Below are positions 44,701 to 56,204 of a stretch of DNA of 64,000 bases, in pieces. The translations under genes and the position numbers were made by a program. Positions within the stretch are counted from its first letter, which is position 1, and each line of letters begins with the position of its first letter. This DNA comes from Diorhabda sublineata (taxonomy: Eukaryota > Arthropoda > Insecta > Coleoptera > Chrysomelidae). The DNA is taken from positions 7,517,805 to 7,581,804 of the forward strand of contig NC_079484.1 of assembly GCF_026230105.1 (NCBI RefSeq). The letters run 5' to 3'. A model generated the notes under the pieces. It did not search any database and had not been told where the DNA came from. It saw only the letters and a list, made by a program, of their open reading frames with translations.

Positions 44701-47256
44701 TATACTAACAAATATCTTTCAAATTACTATAATAAGCTTTGATTGCTATAGTCACTTCATTATTTACTGTTTGTCTTTGGGAATAAACTTACTCGATTAT
44801 AGCTCTATGATGCTCAATGCATTCAATAAGTTTCTGGTTAATTATATCTTCCCTTTTAGATGAAATAATCCACGTAGATCTCTTTCGTTCCAGCTCTTTC
44901 CTCGCCATTTGATTCAGATTAATTAAGGAATCATTTAAAATATGCAATTGTGCACATATAACGATGATTAAACCTAAAACTCACAGTTTTATTGGAAGTA
45001 TCACTAAATTTAATCGTTATTATAACATGCCAGATTACTTGTTATGTTTTCAATCGTACATCCTCCCTAATTTTTGGTTTTATCTGTGTCTAGACTTTTT
45101 ACTATGGCATACCTAGTAATTTTTATATCTAGTACGTCGAACCTCTGCTAATAAGCATCAGCGTGCAGGTTCTCAAAAAATGAACAAAGGATCAATTAAG
45201 CATAGGCTGTAGAAAAAAGGGGAGGCAATCCTTATAATTCCCTTTGACAGGATTCAATGGATATATCCACTTGACAGAAAATTCAAAGTCAACTTTCAAC
45301 TGCAGTAGAAATGGAACCAAATGAGATCAGCTTACCAACAGATAGAGGTCATATTTACCGCGGTACAGATAGTCTATAATATAAATATAAGAGTACACAG
45401 AATGCACAGACACTACAACTCTGAAAGCTCTGCAAAGCGCAATGAATCGAAACTGATTATATAATGCTACAAGGTGCTGAATGAGTTGGTTGGGGAAAAG
45501 GTAATATAGCTGTTTAGGATCTTCGGAATATTTCAAATTTACAACGACCTGGTTAAGCTTGGATCCACTCAGCGGCTTAGAGAACTCGAAGCTAAAATGG
45601 TAATCTTTTCCTTTGCAGATTGATAAAGCTCAAGGACAGGAAGTAAACTCAAAAACCCTTATAGGTGAGGTAATTCCTTTGGACAAGGTAGCGGAAATAC
45701 AGCACTTGAGTAGAGGGAAGTCTTGATTACAGTGCACAAGTAAGCTAGGACTAGATCACTCGAAAAAGTTCGGCACAGCTGGTACCAGAAATACTTTTGG
45801 ACGAAACTACGTAGTGCGGTTATCAGTTATTGGATTCTTATAAGAAATAGAGTGCGTTCGAAAAAACGAAAAAAATTTTATGGACGCTTTAGTTACATGT
45901 CTCAACAAGTTTCACATGAAGTTTCAACTTGCTGTTTCGATCTATTTTATTATAGTAGAGATCGAACAACAACTTGGTTATTTTGAAAAATGTCTCATAT
46001 CTGAGTGTCGCGCTGTTATCAAATGCATTGACTAAATTAAAGACAAGAATCAGATGATCCACATGACTGTAAACAAGTGTGTTCTAAGGATACTACATTT
46101 GAAGTAGGTGCCTCGAAATATTAGCGCAGTGCGAAACCAGAGTGGAGTAGAATGTTGTGAGCAATTTTTAGCGTTTAGCCTGAAGAGTAAAAGTTGAGTG
46201 GCATCGAAAAGGAGAGCCAGTGCCAAGAATAGAGGTCACGAAAAGCACCAAAAAAGTGATGGATACTATATTTTGGAACAACGGAGTAAACTTTCGATTG
46301 ACTTCGAGGAATCAAATACCACCTTTAACGCGCCATAATATTCTGACTTACTAAAGCAGCTGCGTCAAACTATCGAAAAAATCAGCCAAAGTGTTCCTTC
46401 GCTTAATGCATTAGTCCATACTACTTCGCTTTCCAAGGCTACGGTACACTAATACGGCTTTACAGAAATTGAACACCCACCATATAACGCTGACCTGGTT
46501 CTATGCGACTATTTTTTGTTTATAAAGTTCAAAGCTGAGTCAAGGGGTGACCCTAAAGTTGCTTCATATTTTTATAGTGGCATAGAGGCTTTAGTCAGAC
46601 TTCCTGTAATGTGACTAGTAATTAGGGGAGAATATATTGGAAAATAATCTCAATTTTTTGTCTCCATGATCTTTCTTTATATGTCAGGCTAGAGGCAGAG
46701 GATATGACCGCTTTGGTTTATAGTTGAAAGCAGTTCTGATGTGGGTTAGTGGGATACGGCGAATCTTGGAATCGCATATTTTTGTACTCACTTGCCATAA
46801 GAGCGTCCACGCTTAAATCTGTATATCCTCCAATCAAGGTAGCAATAATTTCGTAAGCATAAACTAAACCAAATACACGGGAATTACTGGTATTGAAAGG
46901 TACATACGCCGCTATTGGCAAAAACGGACCATCTTCTTCCGTATAGGGATAAATTGACCAAAAACCGCAGGTCAACGTACATCCGGTATACAAACTGAAG
47001 GATATTATTTTAGACAGACTGATATATTTTTTTAGACATTTAGCTTGTTTCAATGATTTAGGTTGAAATTCTTCACGATTTATTTTATCGGCTAGACAAA
47101 GTAGATGTTTTTGATTTTTGCATATTACGTAGAATTTTCCAATTGAAACTAAGTTTGTCAATGTGAGGAATAAAGCTTTCATCATTTCATGTAGATCTCC
47201 GATGCTCAAATAAAGATTTGCCAACTCAGCGATTACTATACCACCAAAGAAAAAAC
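41776..47256 (-). CDS. Odorant receptor A (7tm_6), four exons seen
   Basis: Four exons join in frame with GT-AG introns: 47256-46792 (465 nt), 44973-44793 (181 nt), 44617-44518 (100 nt) and 41880-41776 (105 nt). The joined protein runs FFFGGIVIAELANLYLSIGD, KINREEFQPKSLKQAKCLKK, GLVYAYEIIATLIGGYTDLS, VDALMAS|LIIVICAQLH, NQKLIECIEHHRAII|D, FADNVTGLFTMCMFWQFVVS, GFVFCATFFEMTM and FFSMVLYQYCMLLEIF. This is the insect odorant receptor fold, a seven-helix ligand-gated channel subunit of antennal neurons that pairs with Orco. The N-terminal exon (before TM1) and the C-terminal TM7 exon(s) were not located. Introns hold a Tc1 piece, LINEs and mariners, yet no coding exon is damaged, so the gene is plausibly functional. 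It might end early if the last exons are lost. Confidence 0.88.
41990..42620 (+). pseudogene. mariner relic inside an odorant receptor intron
   Basis: Plus-strand pieces: LGDRPSTVLSIGVSSIKQII, HEWLGCHKL, ARWLPRLLNFRHK (the IGVSSIH-I-HE-LG--K-CARW-PRLL motif). A jump over the catalytic core leads to NLFGRLKEVLGELRFESYAE and WLRDKPRDFYEKSMGKLPER (C-terminal F-PLKE-LGG-RF, L--W). It resembles the mariner part of SETMAR-type transposases. The internal deletion removes the first two catalytic Asp residues. Confidence 0.75.
42621..43324. other. Odorant receptor A intron, nothing recognised
   Basis: Contains a near-repeat (gttgatgatactacgag / gttgatgatactatgag at about 43070 and 43139) but no gene. 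Confidence 0.4.
43325..43440 (+). pseudogene. Tc1-like transposase fragment
   Basis: EHITLVLKWTSYSPYFSPID followed by ILWLHMTAKR matches the end of the Tc1-type catalytic domain (VL-WP--SPDLSPIEHLWD-L). Glu is replaced by Asp. Only this motif survives. Confidence 0.45.
43470..44455 (-). pseudogene. RTE-like LINE reverse transcriptase relic
   Basis: From the right: VFINFPKTYDIVNRNYLYSN (FIDF-KAYD-V-R), DPRIPKKAYNPYQN, GLKQRDPLSTKLLSIVLEW (GL-QGDPLS--LFNI-LE), QFLAYAFDVLNLSISENDLK (AYADD box with the second-last Asp changed to Phe, AFD), FKEDKSKFMVLTT, then toward 43500 a CETW-type and KILKRILGE-type tail in other frames. The altered catalytic box and frameshifts make it dead. It sits inside the odorant receptor A intron, in the same orientation. 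The plus-strand 195-codon frame here is its shadow. Confidence 0.85.
45230..45720 (+). pseudogene. LINE RNase H domain relic
   Basis: TTLKALQSAMNR in one frame continues as SKLIIQCYKVLNELVGEKVI and KLGSTQRL in another. This is the RNase H segment (D-QAALKAL, L---C---LN-L, GN--AD-LA--GS) of R1/I-type LINEs. Upstream, CRGTDSL-like sequence is too decayed to place. It lies in the odorant receptor A intron between exons at 46792 and 44973. Confidence 0.5.
45930..46650 (+). pseudogene. mariner relic
   Basis: Plus-strand pieces: SECRAVIKCID near 46000; LLKQLRQTIEKI; SKATVH then YGFTEIEHPPYNADLVLCDY and FLFIKFKAESRGDP (third catalytic Asp region, Y-PDLA--DYFLF); YFYSGIEALVRLP. Frameshifts and stops are many and no terminal repeats were found. 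It is in the same intron of odorant receptor A as the RNase H relic. Confidence 0.65.
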
Positions 47257-47259
47257 CTG

Positions 47260-48682
47260 AAAATAAATATTAAAAATTTGTACTGAAATTTAATTGCAAT
47301 AAAACTAACAATATTAATGCATAATTTTCTCATATGAAAAAAAATTATGAGGAATAAGGAGACAGTTACAAAAATGTGATAATATTCACGATAATGAGGA
47401 ATGAGGAGACGATAAGTTTGATTTACGAATTGTGAATATAATTTATTTGATGTATAGTACGGAGACATTAAAATCTCTTTGTGTATTGAAAGTAAAATAT
47501 ACAATTTTTGAGAAATAAGAATAGTATGTGTACTTTAGAACGAGGCAAACCGTATAATTGCTTTTCTGTTATAGTTTTTTATCCTTAGAAACTATTGAGG
47601 TGCCGTTCAAGTATTACGTAAGCTAATTTATTACAATAATTTACTCATCCTCTCCCTTTGTGCCCCTGTTAACAAAGCTCTTACCTTTTTATATGCATTT
47701 TGCTTTTATTGCGTTCTAACGACTTAGACCATGAAGCTGGTCCTGTCCGATTATGTTAATATAATCTTTATATTATTTTTATAAGCTGTTTACATCTTTT
47801 GTGATTCTTTTTTATAGAGAGGATTCTAAGAAGGCTTTTATGTTTGTTAACGGCAAATAAGAGATTTCTAGGAAAAAAGATTTTAGAATGTGAGGATAAT
47901 GTATATAAAACGAGTCTCTAGCACCCGTAGAGTCAGTAGATAATCTGATATCATCTCGAAAACATAGGGAGAGACAAGTCAGCGGTCTTTTCAAATAAAT
48001 TAGTATGTTAAGACTTAGATAAGTGCTTATTAACAAGTCTAATGGCATTTTTTAGTGAATAGAGAAAGCTTAGTACATTTAGTGTTGGTTTATAAATAAA
48101 TTAAGGGAGATACATTATGTATAAGAATGCACCAACTGTTTAAATAAGAAAAACATTACAGTATTTGTTTTTTTTAATTGAGTCATGCGCAGCAGTTATT
48201 TCTAAAATTGGAAAATAGGCTTACGACTTTAACGTACATAATATCCTTTTGAACAAACTTTATTCACACGGTTTTTAACTTTAAGATACAGATGTTATAG
48301 TTGCAAGTGATATTACGAATAAAACAAACTTCTAAATGTTAAGTATACAAATTAATTCCAATTATATAGTTTCGATGATATTGGATGTCTGCTGTTTAAT
48401 GTTTGTTGCTTAATGTTGTATGTCTGCTAATTTTACTTATTAGATTCTAGAAAGTCTACGTTGTTCTCAACAAACCATTCAACATCTTGATGCTCTAAAT
48501 TTTGAATGAATTCCTTCAGACTCTTATTTCTTAGACCCTTTTATATGTTTTTGTTGCTTAAATGTCAGGATTTGTTGAATGTTTTTTTATTCATATTCAT
48601 TGATCAATGATAAATTAGAATATAGGAAACTATAACAAAATTATATAACTATGTGGAAAATTTTAAATCAGTAGTTCATCTA
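47260..48682. other. Probable 5' region of odorant receptor A; first exon not identified
   Basis: The missing N-terminal exon should lie to the right of 47256, but no frame here shows a convincing receptor N-terminus with a donor. GTGCCGTTCAAGTATTACGT near 47600 resembles a common insect MITE end; its partner was not found. Confidence 0.35.

Positions 48683-48749
<67 letters not shown>
48683..48749. repeat. (AAT)n microsatellite
   Basis: An uninterrupted run of about 21 trinucleotide units. Confidence 0.97.
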
Positions 48750-48751
<2 letters not shown>

Positions 48752-50089
48752 TGTTGCTGTATCTTGTGCAGAGACGTGTTTTCATGACTCATGTTTTCCA
48801 GTAAAATTAGGTCGTATGAAGTACGTGGAAATTCAGAACTAAGGATTTGATAGGTTAAATGAAACCTGGTAACTCTTTGTTTTATTATTTTAATATCTCA
48901 TTATCATTTCTGGGAGTAGCTAAAATTTGCTACGAAAAAATTCTCAAACTACTCACCAAGAAAAATAGTAACTTTCATTATATACTTTATAGTAGACATA
49001 GTATTGTCAAACTCAGGATACATTATTCCAAAGAAATATAAATAATTGAAACTGACACTCACAATATCCTTAAAGTTGAAGGATGAACTGTTCATTATGG
49101 TTAGCTCAACAATTTTCTGTGAAAGATATTATGAATAAACTTTATTTATATGCAGTATTTTCACTTGTAATACACTATTAAAAATATGAACGATGCAATT
49201 CAGAAATGATTTCTTACTCAAGAAAATAAAATTATCATTACCTTCAATGTTTGTCAAAAGATATTATCGAAACTTTGTCTTAATTCGCTTAACACTATCT
49301 CCAATTTTAAGTTTTTATACTGGGATACCACAAATTAGAGATTAAAATTTAGTATTTGGATTTTCTAAAAGCAAAGTACAAATATACGTTTATTCAGCAA
49401 TGTTTGAATAAAGTTAGGAAGTTGTGGACATAAGTTTGGGAAGTTGATTCATGGGTTTTTTGATTTGGTCTGAAAACGTCTGCTCGTCAAGTATCGTCTG
49501 AGTGACATTTGTCTAGGTTGGATATTAATAAAATGACTAGGGAATGGTAAGTTGGTTTATTATTGTTAAAGAGTTTATAAGATTGCTGGTAAGTTGATTG
49601 CATTTTTAGAAGATAAACTTATCTATATATAAAAATTATTGCCAATTTTCCGTCGAACTACAACTTCATAAAAATTAGCTTCGATTTCCAAAGTTCATCA
49701 ATGGTTCGTTTTTAAATGGTCTCATTTTTGTGAGCTCTTGAATTAAACAATTTATGATCAGCTAAACGTTGTTTTAGGGCTTCTTTTAATCTACGCCAAT
49801 CTATGTCAAATCAGAACGATTACCCACTATTAACTTTTCTTCAATATCTATGATGAGGAATTGTTAGCAATAACGGAATTTAACTATCTTTTGGAAAAGT
49901 AAAAAGGAAAAAACACTGACAAATATATTTTATACGAACTATGTAAAATATGCGCTTTACCTATTTGGGTATTCTTACTAATGTGACTAGGTAATTGTGG
50001 AATATTCTTAAGAGATAACGAGAATATTCTAAAGTGTCTGATTAAGTATGAAAGATTACGATAATGTCATATTTATATCTATGGAATTG
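48750..50089. other. No gene recognised
   Basis: AT-rich, with only short chance frames. Confidence 0.4.
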
Positions 50090-50690
50090 CATGGTCAAAT
50101 TTGTAGAGGACGAAGAAACACTAAACCAAAATATCTGTACAACCAAACATGAGTATATATACATAGATAAAACCAAGACGATGATCATAAGCACAGAAAC
50201 AAAGGAACGTACCTTGGCTCAAAAATAGCAGGAGATGGAAAATTAGAGAAAGAAATAACAGAGAGTAGTTGTACCCATACCAACATTAACATGAATAATG
50301 ACGGAAGGATGCAGGGAAAAGATACAAACAACGGAAATGAGATTCTTCCGGAAAATTGGAATTAAGACTAGATTAGACCACATCAAAAACGAAACATTCA
50401 GGAAAATATTAAATAGCAAACCTTCAGAATAAAACATACAAGAAGTAGGAGAAAAAGATGGTTCGAATATGTGAAAAGGATGAGCGAGGAAATGATTACA
50501 AGAAGAATACTAGAAGACAGAACAGTATGAGCGAGAAACAGAAAGATAAAGGAAGATCTAGATGGAAGAAATCAACAAATTTTGGAAGAAAACCTTCATG
50601 AAAAAAAAAAAGAACTCAACCGTTCGTCTCACACCAGTAAGGGTAGGTAAACATATGGATTAACTAAGTAAGTAAATTGCACCACATGTT
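50090..50690 (+). pseudogene. RTE-like LINE C-terminal relic
   Basis: KTKTMIIST near 50170, then REKIQTTEMRFFRKIGIKTR and HIKNETFRKILNSKP (TEM-FLR-I---TR-D-IRNE-IR--L), and a very basic tail. It has the same protein region as the LINE at 27.1 kb but from a different lineage. Several stops. Confidence 0.65.
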
Positions 50691-51865
50691 TGTGATAGGC
50701 TAGAAGACGATTCACACCATATAATTATTCAAGCACTTTCCCAATTCAATGCATACAAAGTAAGTTGTTTTAATAGTTGATGGTGATGATTTCTAAAGAC
50801 GTAAAATATTAGCTACTACGATCTGTAGTGAAATATCAGGGATATCAATTATATATTTTATGTTAATATCGCGGCAATAGCAGATTTTACAGTGTAGATA
50901 TAATTATATTAGTTTCCCATTGTGTTGGAAAAGAGCGATTATGTTTTTAAACATTCTTGAATTTTTAAGAAGTTGATAACTAGTTTCATATTTTTTTTAT
51001 TATTTCGTACAAGTCTGGTCGGTAATCAATAACTCAATTTTTTATAAGGATATGACTCCAAACGAAAATTACTGTTATTTACTACCGGGTGGTGAAGTTG
51101 TTGTACCTACAACTAGTATTTTGCTTAAATTTTAGATTAAATTTTAATAAAGAATAGAAAACGTGTGAGTGTGACTATTTTTTTAAAAACGAGATGTTTA
51201 ATGTTATTTATTTAAAATTTTCGTCAAAAACAACCATTTTTAGAAAGTATAAATGATTCTAGCATATAAGAAAATAGCTCTAAATTTCTCAGTTATCATT
51301 TGAAAAAAATTCACATATAACGATTTTGTGCGACAGCTTCTCGAGACAAACAGGCCCGTGCTAGGTACGTCGAAAGGATGGGGACAGGGGTAACTTCGCG
51401 CAGAAAGAGGTTGACACTAGGCTTGCTTCTTGCTCTTCATTTCCAGTTTTGAGTCCCTCTCACCCACGCATAAGAGTTCAAAAATATTGAAGAAAGAAAT
51501 TTGAAAATCGTCGCATTTGTAGGTTATGTACTTTTCGGCTAATACCAACAAAAGACATTCTAGAACTTAAAACGCAAACTCCGTTTTTGAAAGCTTTCGA
51601 TGCACGGTAAATATCTTATCTGGATTTTACTTTTACCATAGGAAGATTGGGGGTGTAAAGTAAATATAGACGATGACATTTTACTATATATTTATGTTTA
51701 AAGCTTACAAAGACGCCAGAAAACATCCAAAACAAGCCGAGAATCAAGTGTTGTGAGTGTTTAAAATTAGTTTCTGTATTTATAAACCTAAGCCTACAAT
51801 TTTTCAAGAAATTAATCGCTAAATAATATATTTCCGACAACTTATTTTAAACATTTTACATAGAA
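50691..51865. other. Unrecognised, with a GC-richer island at 51330-51480
   Basis: The island (CAGGCCCGTGCTAGGTACGT ... ACTTCGCGCAGAAAGAGG ... CTCACCCACGC) stands out from its AT-rich flanks but encodes nothing recognisable. It could be a promoter or exon of a host gene, or a repeat. Confidence 0.3.
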
Positions 51866-51869
51866 AACA

Positions 51870-52245
51870 ACATATTTAACAAATACGTGTAGAGGGGATA
51901 TGTCTTATCCATTTAATTCTAGCTTTTGCTTCCTATTTAGCTCGTTTCTAATTCAGTCATCTTTTTCCAAGGTTTTTGGCTATTTCTCTATTCCATTTCC
52001 TTCTGAGCCTGCCACTTCTCTTCTTTTTGTTTGTTTAGCTTTCCGTATCACTTTAACTGTTCTGTCTGCCTTCATTATCACTATTTGACTAAACTATCTC
52101 AATTGTTATTGTTCGAAAATTTTGCACTGCACTCACTACGTTCAACTCGCATCTAATTACGTCGTTTTTTATTTTATCGAGTCTCTTCACCTCCGCTATT
52201 TTTCCTTTTACACTCAATGAGCTTAATGAATATAAAATGAAAACT
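51870..52245 (-). pseudogene. LINE ORF2 C-terminal relic
   Basis: Minus strand: VKRLDKIKNDVIRCELNVVS and AVQNFRT, then further left RSGRLRRKWNREI. This is the DK--N--IR-ELGV-SV---I and GRPRKRW pattern at the end of insect RTE-type LINE proteins. It is short and interrupted. Confidence 0.6.
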
Positions 52246-52369
52246 GTTGACACAGATAAAATAATTGTAAAAAAATGGTAAATTGTTAGTAAGTAATTAT
52301 GAAATATCCTTGATAAGACAATTATAAAACCAGGCCACAATCTTATAACCTCAACTTAACTGAACAATC

Positions 52370-53160
52370 CTTCATTTAGATGACCAAAAGTCTTCTAGTT
52401 TCAAAACTCGATTCATATACTTTATCAATGTCTCTCTTTTTGTGCATCAGGACAAATGCTTCTGAATTGTTATCAGTCATCAACTTTAACTTTGAAAAAA
52501 CTCGTTTGCAGTTAAATTGTGTTAGTGGAATCACTAGTGAATATTCGTACACTTTATACAGTTCCGTATATTGAAGAGAAAACATTATTGTTCACTAACA
52601 CTTCAAATTCACAGTTACATTTACATTTTACTGTACAAGTGCATCTTTTATACTTACATTTTCTTTATCTTCTTCATCTTCAAGTAGACATAAATCGCTA
52701 TCCATATTTTCAATTCCATGAATGTTTTCAAAACTATCAGATCTTACAGTCTTAGAGGTACAATAATCTTCTCAATTGACTTCCTGCTTATACTGGGTCA
52801 AACATTCGTAAGCGATATGATTTCTTCTCTACGTTCTCTTTGTCAACAGTCGCACTTACTTTTTCTAAGGCATTTTCTGGCAATAAATCTTGTAGGGTCG
52901 AAGACAGCCAAGTGCAGATACAGCAGTTTCTGCTTGGCAAAACGGTTTTTGTGGCTTGATTTATTGTGTCTACAATCCTGTTCTAGACATTTATCCTGAA
53001 AGCTTCTTCAAGAGAGGAAGAAAATTTTTCATCGTTACATTTTTCTCTGTCTATTTTCGTTACTTTCAGTGTCTGCTTGATTTTGAAATTAACAAATCTT
53101 TCAAACCTTCGAATTTTGAGGATGCCTCAACCTTTACATTGAATTTTTAGTCTTACTCTA
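52370..53160 (-). pseudogene. hAT (ZMYM1-like) transposase relic
   Basis: The left end encodes ELYKVYEYSLVIPLTQFNCK then RVFSKLKLMTDNN and AFVLMHKKRDIDK, the hAT C-terminal dimerisation domain (Y----LTIP-T---CER-FSKLKLIK). The right part encodes EKCNDEKFSSSLEEAFRINV and NRIVDTINQATK, typical of ZMYM1-like hAT proteins. It is frameshifted and stop-ridden. The right part is duplicated at 54930-55130. Decayed similarity may reach 53470. Confidence 0.7.
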
Positions 53161-53479
53161 TTAGTCTTCAGTCTTGAACAAAGTTAAGGTTCGTCTGATA
53201 ACGGTTTAGTTACTTTGAATATCTGCAGAAAAATCATTGCAGAATTATTCAAAGTCTAGGAATTTAGTAAGTTGACATGTAGGGTCCAAGGGTTGAAGTC
53301 AGCTGAGGAAATCTTTTGTAGAGATGCAGTTAGTCCAGAGAAGACATGTTTTCCTTGGAAAGAATCAAGAGTGCTTGACGTCCAGTTGCCTGCCAAATAT
53401 TTTTTACGGTGGAATCACTTCTACTTAGTTAAAGATTTGCACCAATGACACCCAGGTTGATGCCACGAATCAAATATAA

Positions 53480-54539
53480 ATTTTCTTCATAAACGGTGGT
53501 AACAAAGTGTTCTTGTATCAATGTCTTTTTTTAAACGAAACGTATTTTAAGAGTCCAAAATAATTAAAGAGACATGAACTAATTCACAGATATTGTAATT
53601 TTCGTTTACACGTCCCCTGCTCACCCGGGTCAGCACGGGTTTGGTGATAAACTCCGTAATATGAAAACCCGCCTGGCATCCGATGCTTCCTCCTATTACA
53701 ACAGCCTCAATGTGCTACTACTAGGTTTCTAGTCGTGCCCAAAAGTGCTTCGCTACTGAATGCTGGCTCTATTTGTACGGTGTTGTGTCGTTATCATATG
53801 TATTTTTTGAACGTGGTTGAGCTATAAATTCTAATTCTTCATTAAGAATATCTCGATTTACATTATGAATTGTCTTAAAAGTAATTCAGGATTTATTCTA
53901 AGACTTTTATTCCATATCCTTCTATGTTATCTTATCCTCGAAAATCATGATTTTGCTTTGATTTTACAATATACAGGGCAAAATCCAACACTGTGCCTAA
54001 GGCAAGATCGAACAAATATCGAGACTTGTAACGTGAAATCTTTGGAAATACTAAATTTCAATAGATGATATATAGGGTTTTTCCAGTCTGGAAAAACGTA
54101 TTTAAGCGATAAGGAAAATATATTAACGCAATTTCGAATATAGCTTAAATCGTTTTTTGGCACTTTTAAGATGGGATTTCTGAGAAGTTTAATATGATAT
54201 AGAAAATATGTTGACATAAAACAATTTACATAACAACTTCTGAATTCTGTTTGTAGGTGTTCTTGAATAATTATCGATACTTGAACAAATATTGCTCCTA
54301 CGAGGGCGAATCCCTTTGCTCCATTCTCTCCACCACTGAGAAAATTCAAAATACAAGATACAAAAGGCAAGATAATAGATGGAAAAATGTGTTAGTCTTA
54401 ATGGAGACTTTATTAGAAAATAAATATGATATCTGTACCAATTTTAATGGTAAGGGGCGGAGCAAAGGGATCAGTGCAATGTTATTTACAAACTATGAGC
54501 TCTAAGAGATAAGTCTGAAAGTCTGCTACGATATTAATA
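53480..54539. other. No gene recognised
   Basis: A GC-richer block at 53610-53780 and a 141-codon minus-strand frame (53945-54370) have no recognisable family. The frame includes GGENGAKGFALVGAIFVQVS, which I could not place. Confidence 0.3.
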
Positions 54540-54880
54540 AATTTTAGTCGTTGGCATTTACATTGTTGTTTGATCTTCCGTTTACATGGAAATATGATGA
54601 AATTTCTTTTTTAAAATGGACCAATCTGTATTCTTATTCGTTTCTGGAATCCTTTCGGAACGTTTAATATTTTTAATGCAATGTGGATCTTTTCTTTACT
54701 ATGTACGCTGAACACACTATGCATTGTCAACTTAATAAATTTTGATCAATGCTCCTTTGGTTTTCACATTGATCTTTTATTTTTATGGAATATAATGAAA
54801 CTACTAATTGTTCATGGACTAATCTGTATTCCTATTTGTTTCTGAAATCATTTAATATTTTTCATGCAATGTGGATCCGC
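54540..54880. repeat. Tandem duplication of ~190 bp
   Basis: AATCTGTATTCTTATTCGTT ... TTTAATATTTTTAATGCAAT then GTGGATC (about 54625-54690) is repeated as AATCTGTATTCCTATTTGTT ... TTTAATATTTTTCATGCAAT then GTGGATC (about 54822-54875), with matching upstream words. Probably an internal duplication within the adjoining hAT relic. Confidence 0.65.
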
Positions 54881-54929
54881 ACCAACACTAACAAGTATTC
54901 TGTCTGATACACATTTCGCTAAAACGTCT

Positions 54930-55130
54930 AGGGTCTATGCCTGCCAAAACTGTTTTCCATTGTTTGATTTATTGTGTTTACAATCCTGTTAAAGACATTT
55001 ATCCTAAAAGCTTCTTCAAGAGAGGAAGAAAATCTTTCATCGTTACATTTTTCTCTGGCTATTTTCTTTACTTTCATTGTCTGCTTGATTTTGAAATCAG
55101 TTTCTATCAACAACTATTTCCTCAAATTTT
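54930..55130 (-). pseudogene. hAT (ZMYM1-like) fragment, second copy
   Basis: Close to 52925-53095 at the DNA level (gatttattgtgtttacaatc and gcttcttcaagagaggaaga shared, roughly 90% by eye). Encodes TMKVKKIAREKCNDERFSSS, LEEAFRINVFNRIVNTINQT on the minus strand. This copy is open over 61 codons while the other has a stop within the same segment. Confidence 0.7.
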
Positions 55131-55284
55131 GAGGACGCCGCAATCTTTAGTTTAGCAAAGAACGTCTTCTGCTTCTAGTGTTTCAGTGAACCTGTCCCGA
55201 AGGTCTTTCGGTCATACTCTATTAGTATCCAGGCTTGATCTTTCGTTGAAAGACCAAAGGTAAAACAGAATTAATTTACCTTTC

Positions 55285-55364
55285 ATCTCTGAAGACGATC
55301 ATTTGTGGTATAGTGTAGTGGTAGCGTAAATAGTGTCTTCAGTGTGAACATCGCTAACGGTTCC
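55285..55364 (+). repeat. Repeat with hammerhead-like core, copy 3 (deleted)
   Basis: TCTCTGAAGACGAT (from 55287) matches copy 1, but about 60 bp of the core are missing and the copy jumps to GTGTAGTGGTAG and ATAGTGT. It ends CGCTAACGGTTCC (55352-55364), the inverse of the start of copy 1. The stem-II hairpin is lost. Confidence 0.5.
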
Positions 55365-55811
55365 AGAAACTCCTACTTACTAATGTGTAAGTCTTCTTCT
55401 AACATGACATAAATATGTGTTTTCAATTGAAGCAGTTTTTCTATGGATAAATATTTATCGGATGGTTATTGGTTCAAAACTTTGACTAACTGATAGTAGA
55501 TATCGTTGTAGAATTTCGGTTAAGATATACATCATTAAAGATATTCAACGTTACTTGTTAACGACCGCATTGAAATCTCGATTCTTTCTTAGATGAACGA
55601 TCAATTGAAAGATCAAAGAATCACCAATAATATTTATCAAGTGAAAAAAAATGTTTTAGTTAGATTCATGGGCATGTTAATCTATTATTATATCAACATA
55701 AATATGCGTACTTACTGCCATTGTCGCTAGAACACTGATGTTTCAACCAACAAACTACTTCATTTTTACTGAAAGAGTAATGATCTGACAATGATAGAAG
55801 TGCTGGTGTGA
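55365..55811. other. No gene recognised
   Basis: AT-rich spacer. Confidence 0.4.
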
Positions 55812-55960
55812 TACGAGGGTTGCTACTTAAAGTTTGAAATATGGCAACATTGATGTGAATATGTCAAATCTGACATTGCCGTACTCAGAAAGTGCTTTTT
55901 ACAGATACGTCCAGTGATATACCGTTGGGCATTAGTTCCACTCGCCTATATTCAATATTT
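55812..55960 (+). mobile_element. mariner 5' end fragment
   Basis: TACGAGGGTTGCTACTTAAA, GTTTGAAATATGGCAAC is a mariner terminal repeat of the same family as the one at 21959. It is followed by an untranslated leader-like stretch; no transposase code survives and the other end is not seen. Confidence 0.5.
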
Positions 55961-56111
55961 GGCTGTCAAAAAGATTTGTATCCGTTGGATATGTATTACC
56001 CATGAGGTCAGTGTGATTGATTATTGAAAATTATTATTATCACTGATTATTGAAAAGTAATAAAATAAAATGAGACTGAAAAAATCAAGTAGAAATTTAA
56101 TTATAGTTACC

Positions 56112-56169
56112 TTCGTAAAACTCAAAAGGGAATTTGCAAATTCAGTGATGATTACAAAACGTAGGGCCA
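56112..56169 (-). other. Possible odorant receptor exon fragment (C)
   Basis: On the minus strand between acceptor tttgtgtgcag and donor gtaact, the frame reads ALRFVIITEFANSLLSFTK. It aligns loosely with the TM1 segment of receptor A (GIVIAELANLYLSIGD: I-I-E-AN--LS). If real it would be part of a third receptor, or a pseudogene, with a MITE 35 bp upstream. No other exon was found nearby. Confidence 0.25.
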
Positions 56170-56204
56170 CTGCACACAAATAAATTCTCAACTTAAAATC
56201 ATTA

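Noticed and set aside
47226..47504. First exon of odorant receptor A
   Set aside because: The frame runs through the intron acceptor at 47257 in a different phase and does not resemble a receptor N-terminus strongly enough.
53945..54370. 141-codon minus-strand frame with LSGGENGAKG, superficially like an ABC signature
   Set aside because: There is no Walker A/B context and the rest is unlike any transporter.
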